From contig OX344758.2 of the NCBI GenBank assembly GCA_947034885.2, positions 24,207,067 through 24,271,066 on the forward strand: a DNA stretch of 64,000 nucleotides, read 5' to 3'. The notes under the pieces were generated by a model. It saw only the letters and a program-made list of their open reading frames with translations. It did not search any database and was not told the origin of the DNA. The translations under genes and the position numbers were made by a program. The stretch is from Thuidium tamariscinum (lineage: Eukaryota > Streptophyta > Bryopsida > Hypnales > Thuidiaceae). This document shows positions 48,104-59,416 of this stretch, in pieces. Every line of letters begins with the position of its first letter. The first letter of the stretch is position 1.

Positions 48104-49181
48104 AGGGTGAATGCACGAAACACCTGTACTATTTGTTGCATTTTTTTGGATTGACTGCTTTAAGATGGCTCTAACTTTTGAATAAAAAACTAAGTGCCTA
48201 AAATAAAAAAATAATTCCTAGATATCTTGACTCACATTATTATCCTTATTTTTTACAAATTTAAAAAAATCATTTGATATTTAAAATTCAATTTTGTTAA
48301 TTTGTCACACTTTGACATTGTGGGGTTTTTAGTACTATTTAGAACCCAAAAAACCGAACTTTGAGCTGAATATTTGAGTGGATATTCTATTAGTAGACTT
48401 ATAGCTTATCTCCAAAGGAATTTTAAAAATAGTCATTTTTTTGATGTGTAGAAGTCCACAAAGAGACCTTCTTTCTACTTGCTTTTTGAAACATATAAAA
48501 CATTCTTTTGGTGATTTTCTTGGTCAAGCCTTATCACCAAAAAGTCTTCTCAAATGGCCAATTTTTAGATTTCATTAAATTTGTTTTTTCTATTTTTTAC
48601 AAATTAAAATGTTAAAGTTGTATTTTTCTTCACTAGAATTTTGGACATAGAACACATAGAATTCCGGTGAAGAAAATACATACTTGAATGTTTTAATTAA
48701 TAAAAAATGAAAAAATAAAAAATTTCAAAAAAATAAAAATTGTCCATTTGAGAAGACTTTTTGGTGATAAGGCTTGATCAAGAAAATCACCAAAAAAATG
48801 TTTTACACGTTTCAAAAAGCAAGCAAAAAAAAGGTCTCTTTGTAGACTTCTACACCACATGAAAATGACTATTTTTGAAATTCCTTTGGAGATAAGATAT
48901 AATTCTACTAAGAAAACATCCTCTCAAAATTTCAGCTCAAAATTCATTTTTTTGGGTTCTAAATAGTACTAAAAACCCCTAAATTGGAATGTGTGACAAA
49001 AAATCGGGGGCTATTTAAAAATAGTAAAATATTTTTTTTAAATCCTCAAAAATTTTGAATGATGTATAATAGTTATGAGCACCCATTTAAAAAAATTTGA
49101 ATCATTTGGAGCTAAAAAACAAAAATTATGGCTAAAAAACTAGTCGCCATAAAACATGATGCAATACAGCAGTACAAGTGT
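48104..49181. mobile_element. Foldback (long inverted repeat) insertion in the TNP2 gene
   Basis: It interrupts the transposase between PRF.RMFM and the KLMVWH block. Long imperfect inverted arms (about 48115-48570 and 48736-49180; for example AGACCTTCTTTCTACTTGC against its complement) surround a short AT-rich centre. TTCATG occurs at both edges (48098-48103 and 49182-49187), a possible target duplication. It has no ORF of note. The family is uncertain; long arms and no coding capacity fit a MITE or a foldback derived from a DNA transposon. Confidence 0.7.
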
Positions 49182-50024
49182 TTCATGCAATCACCCATGA
49201 GTCTAAAGATTTCGAAGTTGATGGTATGGCATGCAGCAAACCGAAGCAACCGAGAGGGGGGAGATGGCCTTGTTAGACACCCGTGCGACTCCAAAGCGTG
49301 GCAGTATTTTGAGGAAAACGTGGATCCTACTTTTGCAAGGGATGCCCGCAATGTTCACTTTGCCTTGGCAGCGGATGGAGTAAATCCTTACAAGCAGAAT
49401 CGGTCCTCGTGGTCAACATGGCCCGTAGTGTTGTTGAATTACAACTTACCTCCATGGTTGAGTACAAAGAAGTTTTTTTATTATGTTGGCTCTTTTGATC
49501 CCAGGGAGAGAATCCGTCACTGCTGATGTCTTTGACGTGTACTTGGAGCCTCTTGTGGAGGAGTTGTTGGAATTATGGGCTGGGGTTCCAGCATACGATG
49601 TATCAGAAGATGTAGGCTCCCGAGCTTTTCAATTGCGGGCCATGTTGCTGTGGACTATCCATGACTTCCCCGGTTACGGCACCGTAGGAGGTTTTGCCCA
49701 CCAAGGATATGCAGCATGTCCATGGTGTGGCGAGAATTTAGGTGCAGAGCATTCTACAGAGTTGGGTAAGCAAACTTACAGTGGGACTCGTCGATGGCTG
49801 CCAGAAAATCATCCTTACAGGTCAGAAGAGATGAAAGACCATTTTGATGGGAAAATTGAAACCGCCCTAAACCACGCGCAGTCACAGTGGAGGAGCAAAT
49901 ACGTCATGCGCTGGAGTGTAAGGCATGGAAAGCAGCTGGAAACAGAGATGGAGCTACAAGGGACCCATCAAAAATATTTGGCCTTAAACGTTTGAGTATC
50001 CTTTTTCGCTTATCGTATTGGAAG

Positions 50025-50235
50025 GTGAGTGACAGCTGAGTAACATAATTATGAAAAATGACTTCTATTTTACTTGAAGGTAACTGTAGAGCCGGCGTGA
50101 AGTGTCCTTGAAGTGGTATAGTAGTATTACTTATTCTGAAGTCATAAACTATGACTTATTCATAACTAATAGACATGACTTTATAAACAATCATAAATAT
50201 TGTACTGATCCTACATGTCCTGTATTTAATTTCAG
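50025..50235 (+). other. Intron of the TNP2 gene
   Basis: GTGAGT donor after SYWK and a TTTCAG acceptor before the LLIRYTLDLMHC block, exactly where the conserved protein sequence needs joining. It contains several AATGACTT-like motifs. Confidence 0.7.
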
Positions 50236-51134
50236 GCCCTCCTTATTCGATACACACTGGATCTCATGCACTGCAAACTGAACCTGTCCAAGAACTTCCT
50301 GAAAACCATAACAGGGAAGAAAGACTCTATAAAAGTCAGAAGGGATTTGTAGAGGCGAAATGTGAGACCACACTTGTGGCTAACCTCGCATCCACGCAGA
50401 GCAGGGAAGATGGTGAAGCCTCGTGCAAGTTATGTGTTGACAGATGATGAGTTCGAGAAATTTGCGAAGTGCATTGAGGCATTAAAAACGCCTAATGGAT
50501 ACTCATCTGACTTGAGGAAGTGCATACGCAAGAAGAACTTCGGCGGATTGAAGTCCCATGATTACCATGTCTTGATGCAGCAAGTGATGCCACTGGCTCT
50601 TCGTGGGCTAATGCAACCTGGACCTCGTATGGCTGTCATGAGAATGTGCAAGGTCTTCCGCCGCCTTTCCACCAAGGTGTACAACCCCGCTGATTTTCCT
50701 TCCCTTGAAGCAGATGTGGCTGAAAGCATAGCACTGTTGGAGATTGAATTCCCGCCGTCATTTTTTGATATCATGACCCATCTTCCCTACCATCTTGCGA
50801 AGGAGTTGGACTTGTGTGGTCCAATTAGTGCAAGGTGGATGTACCCAGTAGAACATTACATGAAAGTATTGAAGAACCATGTCCGAAACATGGCACGACC
50901 TGAGGCTTGTATGGCGGAGGGCTATTTGAAAGATGAATGTATAGGATTCATTACAGAATACCTCCATAGATTTGAGGCCACTGAAAGACGCGTATGGGAT
51001 GAAAATGAAGAGTATGGGGACGCTGAGGAGGTTCTACAAGGGGCAGAAAGGCCATATGTAATGAGCCCTAAACTGAAAGATCTCGCCCACCAATATGTTC
51101 TCTCAAATTCTTCCATAATGCAAGGTTTGGTCAC

Positions 51135-51763
51135 GTAAGTGTTCTCATGACCTGTCTGTGTTGCTCAGTCTCGAAATAGTATTCATTAGCTTTGCAATAG
51201 TATTACAGACACCATGAAGTCATTTGGAAGTCATGTTCAGTGTGACAAACTAAAGAATGACTTTACCGTCACTGGGATAAGTGACGCGGAAGTCGCTAGT
51301 CAGTATGAGCATGACGGAAGTAGCATAGGAACAGAGACCAACAGTGCACATTCGATATGATGTGCTTGAATGAGAACCGTACATCTTACAGATTGAGTTT
51401 AGAGGTGGCTGGCTTGATCCAAATGTGGTTGGTTGTGTTGCGTTCAGTGGATTTGCACGCCATTGTTAGGGTGTCATTCAATGGATTCAGAGGTGGTTGT
51501 GTATGTGACGCTCAGTTTCAAAACTGTGGTACCTAGGTCTGTAGTAGTGTTGTAGATACCTTGAAGTCATTTTTAAGTCACGTCTACAGTAAGTAACTAA
51601 AGAATGACTTTTTCGTCACTAGGATGAGTAACACGGAAGTTGGTAGTTTGTACGAGCGTGGTAGAAGTAGAGTATAAACCATTACCAGGGATTGCTCTTC
51701 TAATAAGATGTGCTGAAATAGTTTCGAGTGCTTATCACCATTGTATGCCAATGTTTCTTTCAG
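51135..51763 (+). other. Intron of the TNP2 gene with a duplicated block
   Basis: GTAAGT donor and TTTCAG acceptor. It holds two related ~130-bp blocks (about 51180-51320 and 51540-51680), each with GAAGTCATTT and AAAGAATGACTTT followed by CGTCACT. The motifs match the element's subterminal repeats. Confidence 0.7.
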
Positions 51764-52493
51764 GAAGTGGAGGTCAGAATCAGAAGCGAATCAAAGTACT
51801 CTTGCATTAGCAGATTGGATTCAAAGGACTGTACAAGAGTCTGAGTTGGATTTGGGTAACCCAGAGCACATGGACCTATTCCTCATGAGCAAGAGGCCGG
51901 CACAAAGAGCGACTCGATATGCATGCATGATTGCTTTCGGTAACCACTTCCGCGTGGAAGATGACAGTACGCTCCAGTTACTGAACTACAACAGCGGCAT
52001 GGCTCCTATATTCCGTGAGCCATCAGGAGGAGTCGAGGAATGCAATGTGAACTACGTGGGAGTCCTGAAAGACATATTAGAACTTGACTATGGTGCACTG
52101 ACAACTAAAATCATTCTACTGCGATGCGAATGGGTGAAAAGACAAGATAATCGAGGGAATGAGACGTATACCAAAGACGAGTCGGGTTTCCTTGTAGTCA
52201 ACTTCCGACACAAACTACCTCGCATGGCAAACCCATTCATTTTTCCAAGCCAGGCGACCCAAGTCTTCTTTTCAGATGTCTCCGCTAGACCCGATTGGAA
52301 AGTCGTGTTACACAAAGAAGCAAGGGCTAGACGGGAAGTTGCAGAGACAGTTGACGCATTCATTACCACCATAGTAGAGAGCGCAGGATTAATTGCTCCG
52401 GCGAGGTTGCCAAATCCTCCAGACACGGTGAATCTAGTAGGAGCAATAGAATTGTCCCCGGAAGATGATTTATTAGCTCAAGCAAGCTACTAA

Positions 52494-53044
52494 CATGCAT
52501 GTCGATCATGTCCGTGTAGAGCACAGAAGGCATTATAGTCTGGTGCATCGTCCATTTTGGCACACTAATGTGATTGTATTTAGTCATTGAATTCACGTAC
52601 AACATCTTTGAGAAGCGGATTATAAGGCATCCAAATCATTATGAAAAGAAGCCATTAAAATCAGACCCCTTTGCACTGCAGTTATTATTCAGTTATTCTC
52701 CAGTCATGACAAAGTCGCGAGTGGTAACTGTATGTGGAGGGTGTGAAATACTAAATTCAAGTCGACTGGATGAAGAATCGAGGTGGCTGGATGAACATCT
52801 GTAAACACCCTAAACGACATCGACGCACTTCATGACTACCCTAACACGATTGATTCATACAACGTTATAATACAGGTTTGGAACGACTCCAGAGCAACGT
52901 TGATTTCCTTTGTGTGAGCAAGTCTTTGGCAAATCATTTGTGGTACAATGACGATGGTCAGGGCACTTGTTTTTCTTCAATCTGTTAATCTTCAGAGAAG
53001 CAATTTTGATTTCTTTTTCATATGTGTATCCTGTTGTTTGACAG
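52494..53044 (+). other. Region between TNP2 and the hybrid-binding exon
   Basis: 3' flank of the TNP2 gene, about 550 bp. The downstream exon is preceded by a T-rich tract and GTTTGACAG (ending 53044), so part of this may be an intron. No other ORF is supported. Confidence 0.45.
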
Positions 53045-53368
53045 TTGGAGTTGGTGTGGTTGGCCATTATGGTGGTGCTTTTCCATCGCGCACTAAGTCG
53101 ATGCCTTGATGATCGAAGTCGACTAAGTTGGGAAGAAGAAGTTCGGCGACAGGAGATAAACCAATCGGTGATTGTTCCGAGGAGAGAAATAAGAGGATTC
53201 AGCTCAGCCTCTAGTGTACACAAGTACTATGCAGTACGGGAGGGTTTCACGCGAGGTGTTTACTTCAGTTGGGCAGACTGTGAGAGGGAGGTTAAAGGAT
53301 ATAGTAACGCTAAGTTCAGAAGTTTTAAATCACTCGCAGATGCAGAGCGGTACTTGCAAGAAGGCTAA
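53045..53368 (+). CDS. Exon with an RNase H1 hybrid-binding (viroplasmin-type) domain
   Basis: Open frame of 107 codons ending in a stop at 53366. Codons 60-107 match the RNase H1 N-terminal hybrid-binding domain, also known as the caulimovirus VI/viroplasmin domain: KYYAVREGFTRGVYFSWADC, then VKGYSNAKFRSF and ADAERYL. This domain binds RNA-DNA hybrids and double-stranded RNA in eukaryotic RNase H1. The first codon is TTG right after an AG, so this is probably a terminal exon of a spliced gene. Codons 1-50 look like a hydrophobic then basic segment. It lies 0.55 kb after TNP2 on the same strand and 0.75 kb from the CACTA right end. No RNase H catalytic domain is present. Confidence 0.65.
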   Translation: MELVWLAIMVVLFHRALSRCLDDRSRLSWEEEVRRQEINQSVIVPRREIRGFSSASSVHKYYAVREGFTRGVYFSWADCEREVKGYSNAKFRSFKSLADAERYLQEG

Positions 53369-54098
53369 GTTTCATTTATAGAACTCAACAGGGTCCCTCA
53401 CATGTCATCCCTAAATTCTACGAATCTTTGTTTTCCAAGAAGCTTGGCAAAGATGTCTACCATTTGATCTCTCATTTGGATATATAGGGTTTCCATTGTT
53501 GTTAGTACTACGTAGCCTAAGTTCTATATATTGTTGTGTAGTTGTATGATGAATTAGGTTATTGGCTGCCTTGAGAGTACTCTGATTATCCCTCACACTC
53601 GCCTTAGGTTTGGTTTTGTACCATTCATTTACTTCTACAAGCAATAGATGAAATCAATACACACGACCTTCAGAATGGGGTAGTAAATAGTGACAAAATC
53701 ATTGTATGACCAAGACTGTAGTCATATTTCAGTAGCCTTTTTATGACTGCAAAGCCACGTCATCGGGTTGCCCTGCCCGTAAAATCCGGATGTAGAGAGT
53801 CTCTGATGTGTAGTCATAGGTGAGTCATAATCTAGTACCGCGAAGTCGCAATAAATAACTACTACGGACTCGTGAATGACTGAACTTGCCCGTGGGGATG
53901 AACCCCAGTGCTCGACAGTCCTTAGCCCGACAGTTAGAACAGAAAAATGCTGACAATGCAGTTCATCCATCATCCCCTCGTTTGCCAATTGCAGTCGTGA
54001 CTAGGAAATGACTAGGGCTCTGGAAATACTGCCGGGCTGGTGCTATTACGGAGCTACAGTCATTATTTAGTGAAACCGAACATTGAGTCATTCTTCTA
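53369..54098. repeat. CACTA right subterminal region
   Basis: About 730 bp without a gene. AGTCAT and ATGACT motifs in both orientations increase toward the end (53700-54098), mirroring the left subterminal cluster. Confidence 0.65.
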
Positions 54099-54129
54099 CA
54101 GTCATTTATACCCCTTGTTTTTAGTAGTG
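54099..54129 (-). repeat. CACTA right terminal inverted repeat
   Basis: 31 bp ending TTTTTAGTAGTG, followed by the target duplication AGA (54130-54132). It matches the left terminus with one mismatch. Confidence 0.95.
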
Positions 54130-54132
54130 AGA

Positions 54133-54877
54133 AGGTTAAAGCCTACAAGTACTTTCAAGGTTAAAACAAGCAATAGATAGATTTTGGAAAACCGGATAAC
54201 GGTCCAAATCTACTTATAATTCATTTTACCAAAGGATTTTAAAAGTGAATATTGAGTTGGAGTCAAAACCAAGGAAGGTAAAAGTAACTCAAACCAAAGA
54301 TTGACACTTAGGTAATGAAGAGGATTCAACTAGGTAAATTTTGATGAACCGGTTAACGGTCAAAATTTACCATAGAAAATTCACATTTATCTCAAGGTCA
54401 AAAGTTGAGGTTTTACTTTTGGAAAGGTAAACTCATTCCTTCTAGACTAAACCCAATTCACTTATTCCAGTATTTAGCCAAAATAGTCAAGATTAGCCAA
54501 AACAAACATTAAACAAGGTAGGAACAAAACTATCCAAAAGATATCTTAGAACAGAAAAAACCCCAAAGAAAGGAGAAGCTTAGCAAAAGACTTAGGCCCT
54601 GAAAGAATAGGAAGTAATCAAAACCACTCATTTGGTTCCGATAGATAGATCTTTATTAGTCAGAAGTGTGAAAGCCAAGTGGCTAACTCTTAAAGTACAA
54701 GGTTAATTAACTCAACATTTGCAAATAGACTAATGAGGAGTAGGAATTAGAAAGATCCATTGCTTGGAAGGCGTAATTGGATTACATGTAGGTTAGACAC
54801 CCACTAGGAATCATCCACAAAATAGTAGAACCTGGTTGTGTACACTTTATTCCAAAGGTGGGAATAAAGCACCCACA
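54133..54877 (+). other. 3' end of LTR unit P beyond the CACTA insertion
   Basis: It continues unit P after the target duplication and ends with GATCCATTGCTTGGAAGGC, GGTTAGACACCCAC and GGAATAAAGCACCCACA. The last ~120 bp match, directly or inverted, the ends of Q, S, T, R and the window's right edge. AATAAA near the end could serve as a polyadenylation signal. Confidence 0.6.
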
Positions 54878-55010
54878 CCAGGTCGAGTCAAAAATTGGAG
54901 TATCAAATTGTCCCTCAACCTCAACTACGAAAGGATCTGGATAACAAATCTCCACATAAGGGGCCGCTGGCAGTGGACCAAGAGTGGTGTATGCCAGATA
55001 ACTAGCCTCC
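54878..55010. other. 133-bp spacer between LTR units P and R
   Basis: Lies between the converging 3' ends of P (plus) and R (minus). No ORF, repeat or clear primer-binding site is seen in it. Confidence 0.5.
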
Positions 55011-55239
55011 TGTGGACGCTTCATTCCCACCCTTGAAATTAAGTGATCACAACCAGGCTCTGGTCCTAATGATTTTATTACCTATGGGTGTCTAAGCGTC
55101 AATCCATTGTGCCTTCCAAGCAATGGATCTTCTTTACTAGCTTACCTATCCTACCGAGTGTTTGTTTTGTTCTCTTGTCCTACTTCTATGTTCCTTCTAC
55201 TTTAATCTAGGTGTTTGTTTGTTTCGTTCTCTTGTCCTA

Positions 55240-55487
55240 CATCTATGTGTTTGGGTTTGCTTTTAGCCCACTTTATGTATGGTATTTCCTACCCCATCTC
55301 TACGTCTTTGTATTTTTATCATATTCTATGTATTGGTATGTATTTTGACCCCCTTCTACGTCTTTGTATTTGTTTAGTCTACCTCTACATTCTTGTATTT
55401 TTATCCTATTCTATGTCTTGTTATCTTGACCTACTTCTACGTTCTTGTATTTTTATCCTATTCTACGTATTTGTCTTTGTCTTAGTC
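55240..55487 (-). repeat. Minisatellite of unit R, left of E3
   Basis: Degenerate units of TCTACGT(A/C)TTTGTATTT and TTATCCTATTCTACG type. The array resumes at 59417 on the other side of E3. The long ORF read through it is a repeat artefact. Confidence 0.7.
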
Positions 55488-58400
55488 TGTGGCAACCTAA
55501 AATTCACCTAAGTAGGCTCTTAAACAAAATACGGGAAAAAGGGATCTATTCAATCCCCATTTTGTTTTGTTTTAATAGTCTAACATACAATTAGGGCTAA
55601 GACCGGAAACCGGAAGACCGCAGACCGGAAATAGAAAAACTATGTTAAGGGACAGAGTAAGAATCCGGACCTGGCCAACCTAGCGACCGAGACCGGATAG
55701 GCAATGAGTGGCTACCGAGTCTAGGGATCGTCGGGAACTCTCCCACGTGACCAGGAACGTTTAAACCTAACGGTCAGTAATTAATTTTGGGGGAAAAGTA
55801 TAAGACCAGATAGAAGGGCCAGGTCCTGCCACTTTCTTGCACACACATCGAGAAAGGGTCTTCTGGCAGAGAGAGAGCGTATCCGGTCTACAGAGAGAGA
55901 AGAGTTAGAGACGGTCTGTCAATCCGGTCTGGTGCAGACTTGAAGTGAGTATCCCTGGATTGTTGAGAGATTATTGAGCGCAGTTAGGTCAATCAAGTTG
56001 GACCTCATTTAGATAGCGCAAGCGAAGAGCGAGCGATGGCAAGTGAGGTGTAGGAAGGGTTGATTCTAGCCTTCCAGAATGTCAATCCGGTTGTGCCCAC
56101 GAATGCACAAGATAAGTTGGAGTTGGAGGAAGACCTCAAGCAGATGGGCTACGAAGAGTTTATGGCTCGTCCATGGAATCTGAAGGACGAGGAGATGGTG
56201 GTGGAGTTGTTGGATGACCAGACCAACGAATGGAAGGGAACGATCCAAGCGCTGCCTAGAGAATGGAACGTGGCGATGTGGCGCAGGGTATATGCGTTCG
56301 AGCAAGGCGGAGACGCGACGGCCTCTCGGACGGACAAATTCCACCTGGGTAAGTTCCGGAGACCCATGAACCCAAATGATGGCTTTACGGTGACGGAGTG
56401 CATTTCAGTTAGGCACAGGAGGTTACTCCAGTTCATGATGGCGATTTTGAACCCGGATAGGTCGAATAGGATCACAGTCACCATAGCCAATACCATATTT
56501 GGTGTGCTATCAAAAGACCGGAGGATAGATTGGAGGTTAGTGATGCGGGCCAGATGTTCAAGATGATGAATGGGATGGGGAAGTCAAAACCCTCCCCCAT
56601 TTCACCATTCCTGTTTCACTTGTACCACTCGTTAGACCTCTTGAGGGAGAATGAGAGAGAATCTTACGAGGTGGGAGCAGCCATGATAGAGTACAACATA
56701 GAAAATCGTGAGGCGGATAGGGACCAGGATGATGATGTCTCAGAGGGAGAGGGTCAGGATGAGCAACAAGGGGAACCCCAGGAGAGAAAGGAGGAGCCAA
56801 AGGTAGGGGGAAATAGTCTACCGCTGGAGAACCCCGTAGTTGCAGTAGGGACCCAAGCAGCAGATGCAGTATGGGGACAGGATCCCTTGATGAAGATCAT
56901 CCAGAACCTGGATGACTTTCGGAGGCACCATTTGGAGGAGAGGAAGGTGTTGCAAGGAGTGTGCAGAGCCCTGGGCAATGTGCCTCCCTCCAAAGTCATG
57001 GAGAATTTGGGAGAGTTGATCCGGGAGGTACATGAGGGTCGGGACAAGGAAGAAGTGACCCGGCTAACCAACTAGGTCTCAGCCCTGAAGAAGGAGCTTC
57101 ATCAGAAGCAAGAGGAGCTGGACGAGGAGAATCGACTCTCTACTCAAGCTCGGAACACTCTCGGAGAAATCCGGGAGTTTATTACTCATTCGGGCGAGGT
57201 CGTCAACAAGGCCATGCTTTTTGACAAGAAGGTGTTGGAGGCAGGCAAGATGGTAGGACCCCAGCTGCTCATGGCGTTGGTAGCCTACAACAACAAGATG
57301 GAGGCGGCACTGGAGAAGTGGCGAGCGGTCGTCACCGAAGTCCAAACAAGCCCTGTTCCGGTCTCGAGACCGGAAGAGCAGAAGATGGAGGTGGAGCAGC
57401 CGAAGACACAGCCTCCACCGGCCACAATCACAGAGGAGGCCGAAGCGATTAAGCCTGCGAAAGAAGAAGAAAGGAGGTCCGAAGCCGTGACGGAGGAACC
57501 CGTTCAACAGGCCAAGAGTGAAGAACCTAGGGCATCAGAGCCCGAAAAGACCAAGGGACCAGAACCGAAGCCATGTGTACTACGGGAGGTTGCCAGAGGG
57601 ACGTCGCCACCACGGAGGGAGACCAAGTTCGTAGACTTGGTCGGCGACTCCCCAAGTAAGTCATCACCAACAGTCATTGTGTAGCAGAGGACCGGGAAGG
57701 TGGTGAAGACAGCAATTCAAGTCCGTCCTATACTGAAGACCGGATCTAGATCCGGGTCGCCAAGCAAGGAGCCAGTCCGGATTGCCGAGAGGGTGGAGGA
57801 GTAGACCCCACAAAGCAAGGCAGTTCATCATCTGCCCATCACCGGATTGCTCAAGAGGAAGGTCACGGAGACATCCACGGTGAAGCGGAAGGCCCGGGTA
57901 GAAGAGAAGGACGATGAGTCAAAAGAAGAAGATGAGGACTCGGAGGAGGAGACCAACTCCGGTGACGAGTCAGACTAGTACTCTGACGCGAACCAGGCAC
58001 TGGCGGAGACAAGGAAAAGTCGGGCTAAGGCATAGGGTAAGGCCAAGCCAAAACCCAGGCCAGTGAAGATGTACCGGTCTCTAGCCGGAAAGAAGCAGCC
58101 AGTCCGGAAGGGTGCTTCACCTATCAAGCGGCCGAGAAAGTAGGAAGCATTCATATCAAATAGATAGGAAAGGCGGCTAACCTTTAGCCAAAGCAGGTTA
58201 TTTTTAGAATAGAAATTTTGAACTTAGACCGGATCTAGATTTGTAGGATCTGAGATCCTATTTTGATGGTATTTTTGGAGTTTTGTGGAAGTCAACCCAC
58301 CCAAGTTGTAGAGGAATGTCACGTGGCATTCTCTGAGGTTGGTGTTGATTCCATCTGTACTTTTAGGTTTACTCGTAGTTTAGTGTTTAAACCCGGTTTG

Positions 58401-59416
58401 TAATTGAATCCGGGCGCGCATTATGTTATCTTATTTTCACAAGTTTTTGTGTTGCAAATACAAGTCAGAACCTTTCTGATTCACGCTGAAGTAGACTGTG
58501 CATGTGGGACCTTGTCAAAGTCTTGTCGCGACAGTTAAGATTGCAGCCTTGTGTAGATGAATGTATGCTCGGATGCTTAGTTTATCCGGTCTCTAGACTT
58601 AAAGTGAATTCAATTTTGATAGGGAATTTGTGTGAGATCTCACAGTGTTTTCCGGAACAGGTCTAGAGAATAATCAATTGAGATAGACACTTGTAGAGTC
58701 TGGGTTTGAGATCGGGAGCGTCCGGCCAAATGCCAACTGAACGGTGATCCGGTCTCTTTAGAAGAAAGAAGGACTAGTGAGGAAATTCAGCTCTCTTACA
58801 CAAGCTATTGCCCTTGTTCTGCTAGGACTTAGACTAACTTGGTAATCCGTCGTTGTAGTATTTGTTAGGACTAGGCAGGAGTGCTTACGTGACCTGCTGG
58901 GCTGGATCAGTTCCGGTCTAGTTGTGAAGTATCCCGGTCTGTTTAGGATTAGTTCATTTTTTTTTACAGTGGAACTTTTGACACTTTAAAACTCGAAGGG
59001 TAGGAGTAAGCTTCCTTCTTAAAAGCCCAAACGAGCAGACCCCTCTTGTTACAGAGGTTAAACCTACACTTGGTTACCTATTTAGGAACTAGACCAAAAT
59101 TTTAATATCCGATCTCCGGTCCCATATTCAAAAAGAGTAAGTAAGAAAATTCTAAATATAATGGTATAAGTAGAGAGGAAACTCTCTGCAGTCAGAGAAT
59201 TGATCTCATTTCCGGTCCAAAGTAAATTCTAGGAAACTCTTAGACCAGGTCCAGATCATTCTTTGCTTGGGTTTTGTTGTGGGAACCAGTAACGTATTCC
59301 AGTCTTTCGTCAACTTCCGACCAAATCCTTTGGAAACGATACACGAGTCACTTTAAAGCTATCTTAGTGCATTCTAACACCTTAAAGAAGAAATTGTGCT
59401 TTCCTGTGCTACGACA
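55488..59416 (+). mobile_element. LTR unit of family 1, copy E3 (3.9 kb)
   Basis: TGTGGCAACC at 55488 to TGCTACGACA at 59416, with a perfect 5-bp duplication TAGTC at 55483-55487 and 59417-59421. It is inserted in the minisatellite of unit R. Its 3' end (GAAACGATACACGAGTCA ... GTGCTACGACA) closely matches the gypsy LTR's 3' end, and its ORF matches E2's, so it links the two LTR types. No gag or pol. It is more diverged than E0-E2 and its ORF is broken in several places. Confidence 0.85.
56060..58141 (+). pseudogene. LTR-borne ORF of E3 (fossil)
   Basis: Diverged relative of the E2 ORF: MWRRVYAFEQGG, ITVTIANTIFG, ISPFLFHLYHSLDLL, an acidic stretch, a long helical and probably coiled-coil region, then Pro/Glu/Lys-rich sequence and a basic tail (GKKQPVRKGASP). 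It extends further 3' than the E2 ORF. It is broken about four times. No known enzyme domain is visible. Confidence 0.6.

Larger units (their letters stand above)
47168..52493 (+). pseudogene. TNP2-type CACTA transposase, decayed
   Basis: Block 1 (47168-48091): Transposase-associated domain with CPCTNCRGRKK and HLIRYGRH, then the start of the TNP2 domain (LTHNTIHACKRGCILFHG, CPKCGGRRY, VLRHFPIVPRF). Block 2 (about 49188-50024): KLMVWHAANR, RHPCDSKAWQYF, RNVHFALAADGVNPY, YNLPPWLS, VYLEPLVEELLELW, LLWTIHDFPGYG, YAACPWCG, ending SILFRLSYWK before GTGAGT. Block 3 (50236-51134): TLDLMHC, LKSHDYHVLMQQVMPLALRG, FPPSFFDIMTHLPYHLAKEL, RWMYPVEHYMKVLKNHVRN. Block 4 (51764-52490): the usual C-terminal regions. 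Introns with GT/AG ends lie between blocks 2-3 and 3-4. In-frame stops (near 48089 and 50350), at least two frame changes (near 49475 and 49970) and the ~1.1 kb foldback show it is inactive. Confidence 0.9.
18362..54129 (+). mobile_element. CACTA (En/Spm-type) DNA transposon, ~35.8 kb with nested insertions
   Basis: The termini are 31-bp inverted repeats beginning CACTACTAAAAACA (18362-18392 and 54099-54129), with one mismatch that I can see. The flanking 3-bp duplication AGA lies at 18359-18361 and 54130-54132. About 20 kb of its length is later insertions (unit T with a gypsy element, a hAT MITE, LTR unit E2 and a foldback), leaving about 15.7 kb. It encodes a TNP2-type transposase to the right, a TNPA-like/FCP1-like gene to the left and an RNase H1 hybrid-binding exon near the right end. 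The transposase gene is decayed, so the copy cannot be autonomous. Confidence 0.95.
3374..54877 (+). mobile_element. Family-2 LTR unit P, split by E1, Q and the CACTA element
   Basis: The unit starts TGTCAGTCCCGTC (3374-3380 continuing at 6995) and ends GGAATAAAGCACCCACA at 54877. Its own DNA is 3374-3380, 6995-9551, 17378-18361 and 54133-54877, about 4.3 kb after removing insertions. Its start matches the start of Q (17372 leftward) and its end matches the ends of Q and R. The plus-strand promoter is at 8190, a GC-rich repeat cassette at 8935-9062 and a coding-like block at 18042-18113. Flanking 5-mers are ATAGG and CCAGG, so the target duplication is decayed or the pairing is imperfect. It is older than everything inserted in it. 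Confidence 0.55.

Noticed and set aside
55215-55511. A 98-codon hydrophobic ORF that could be called a membrane protein
   Set aside because: It crosses the minisatellite of unit R into the start of E3; the hydrophobicity comes from T-rich repeats.
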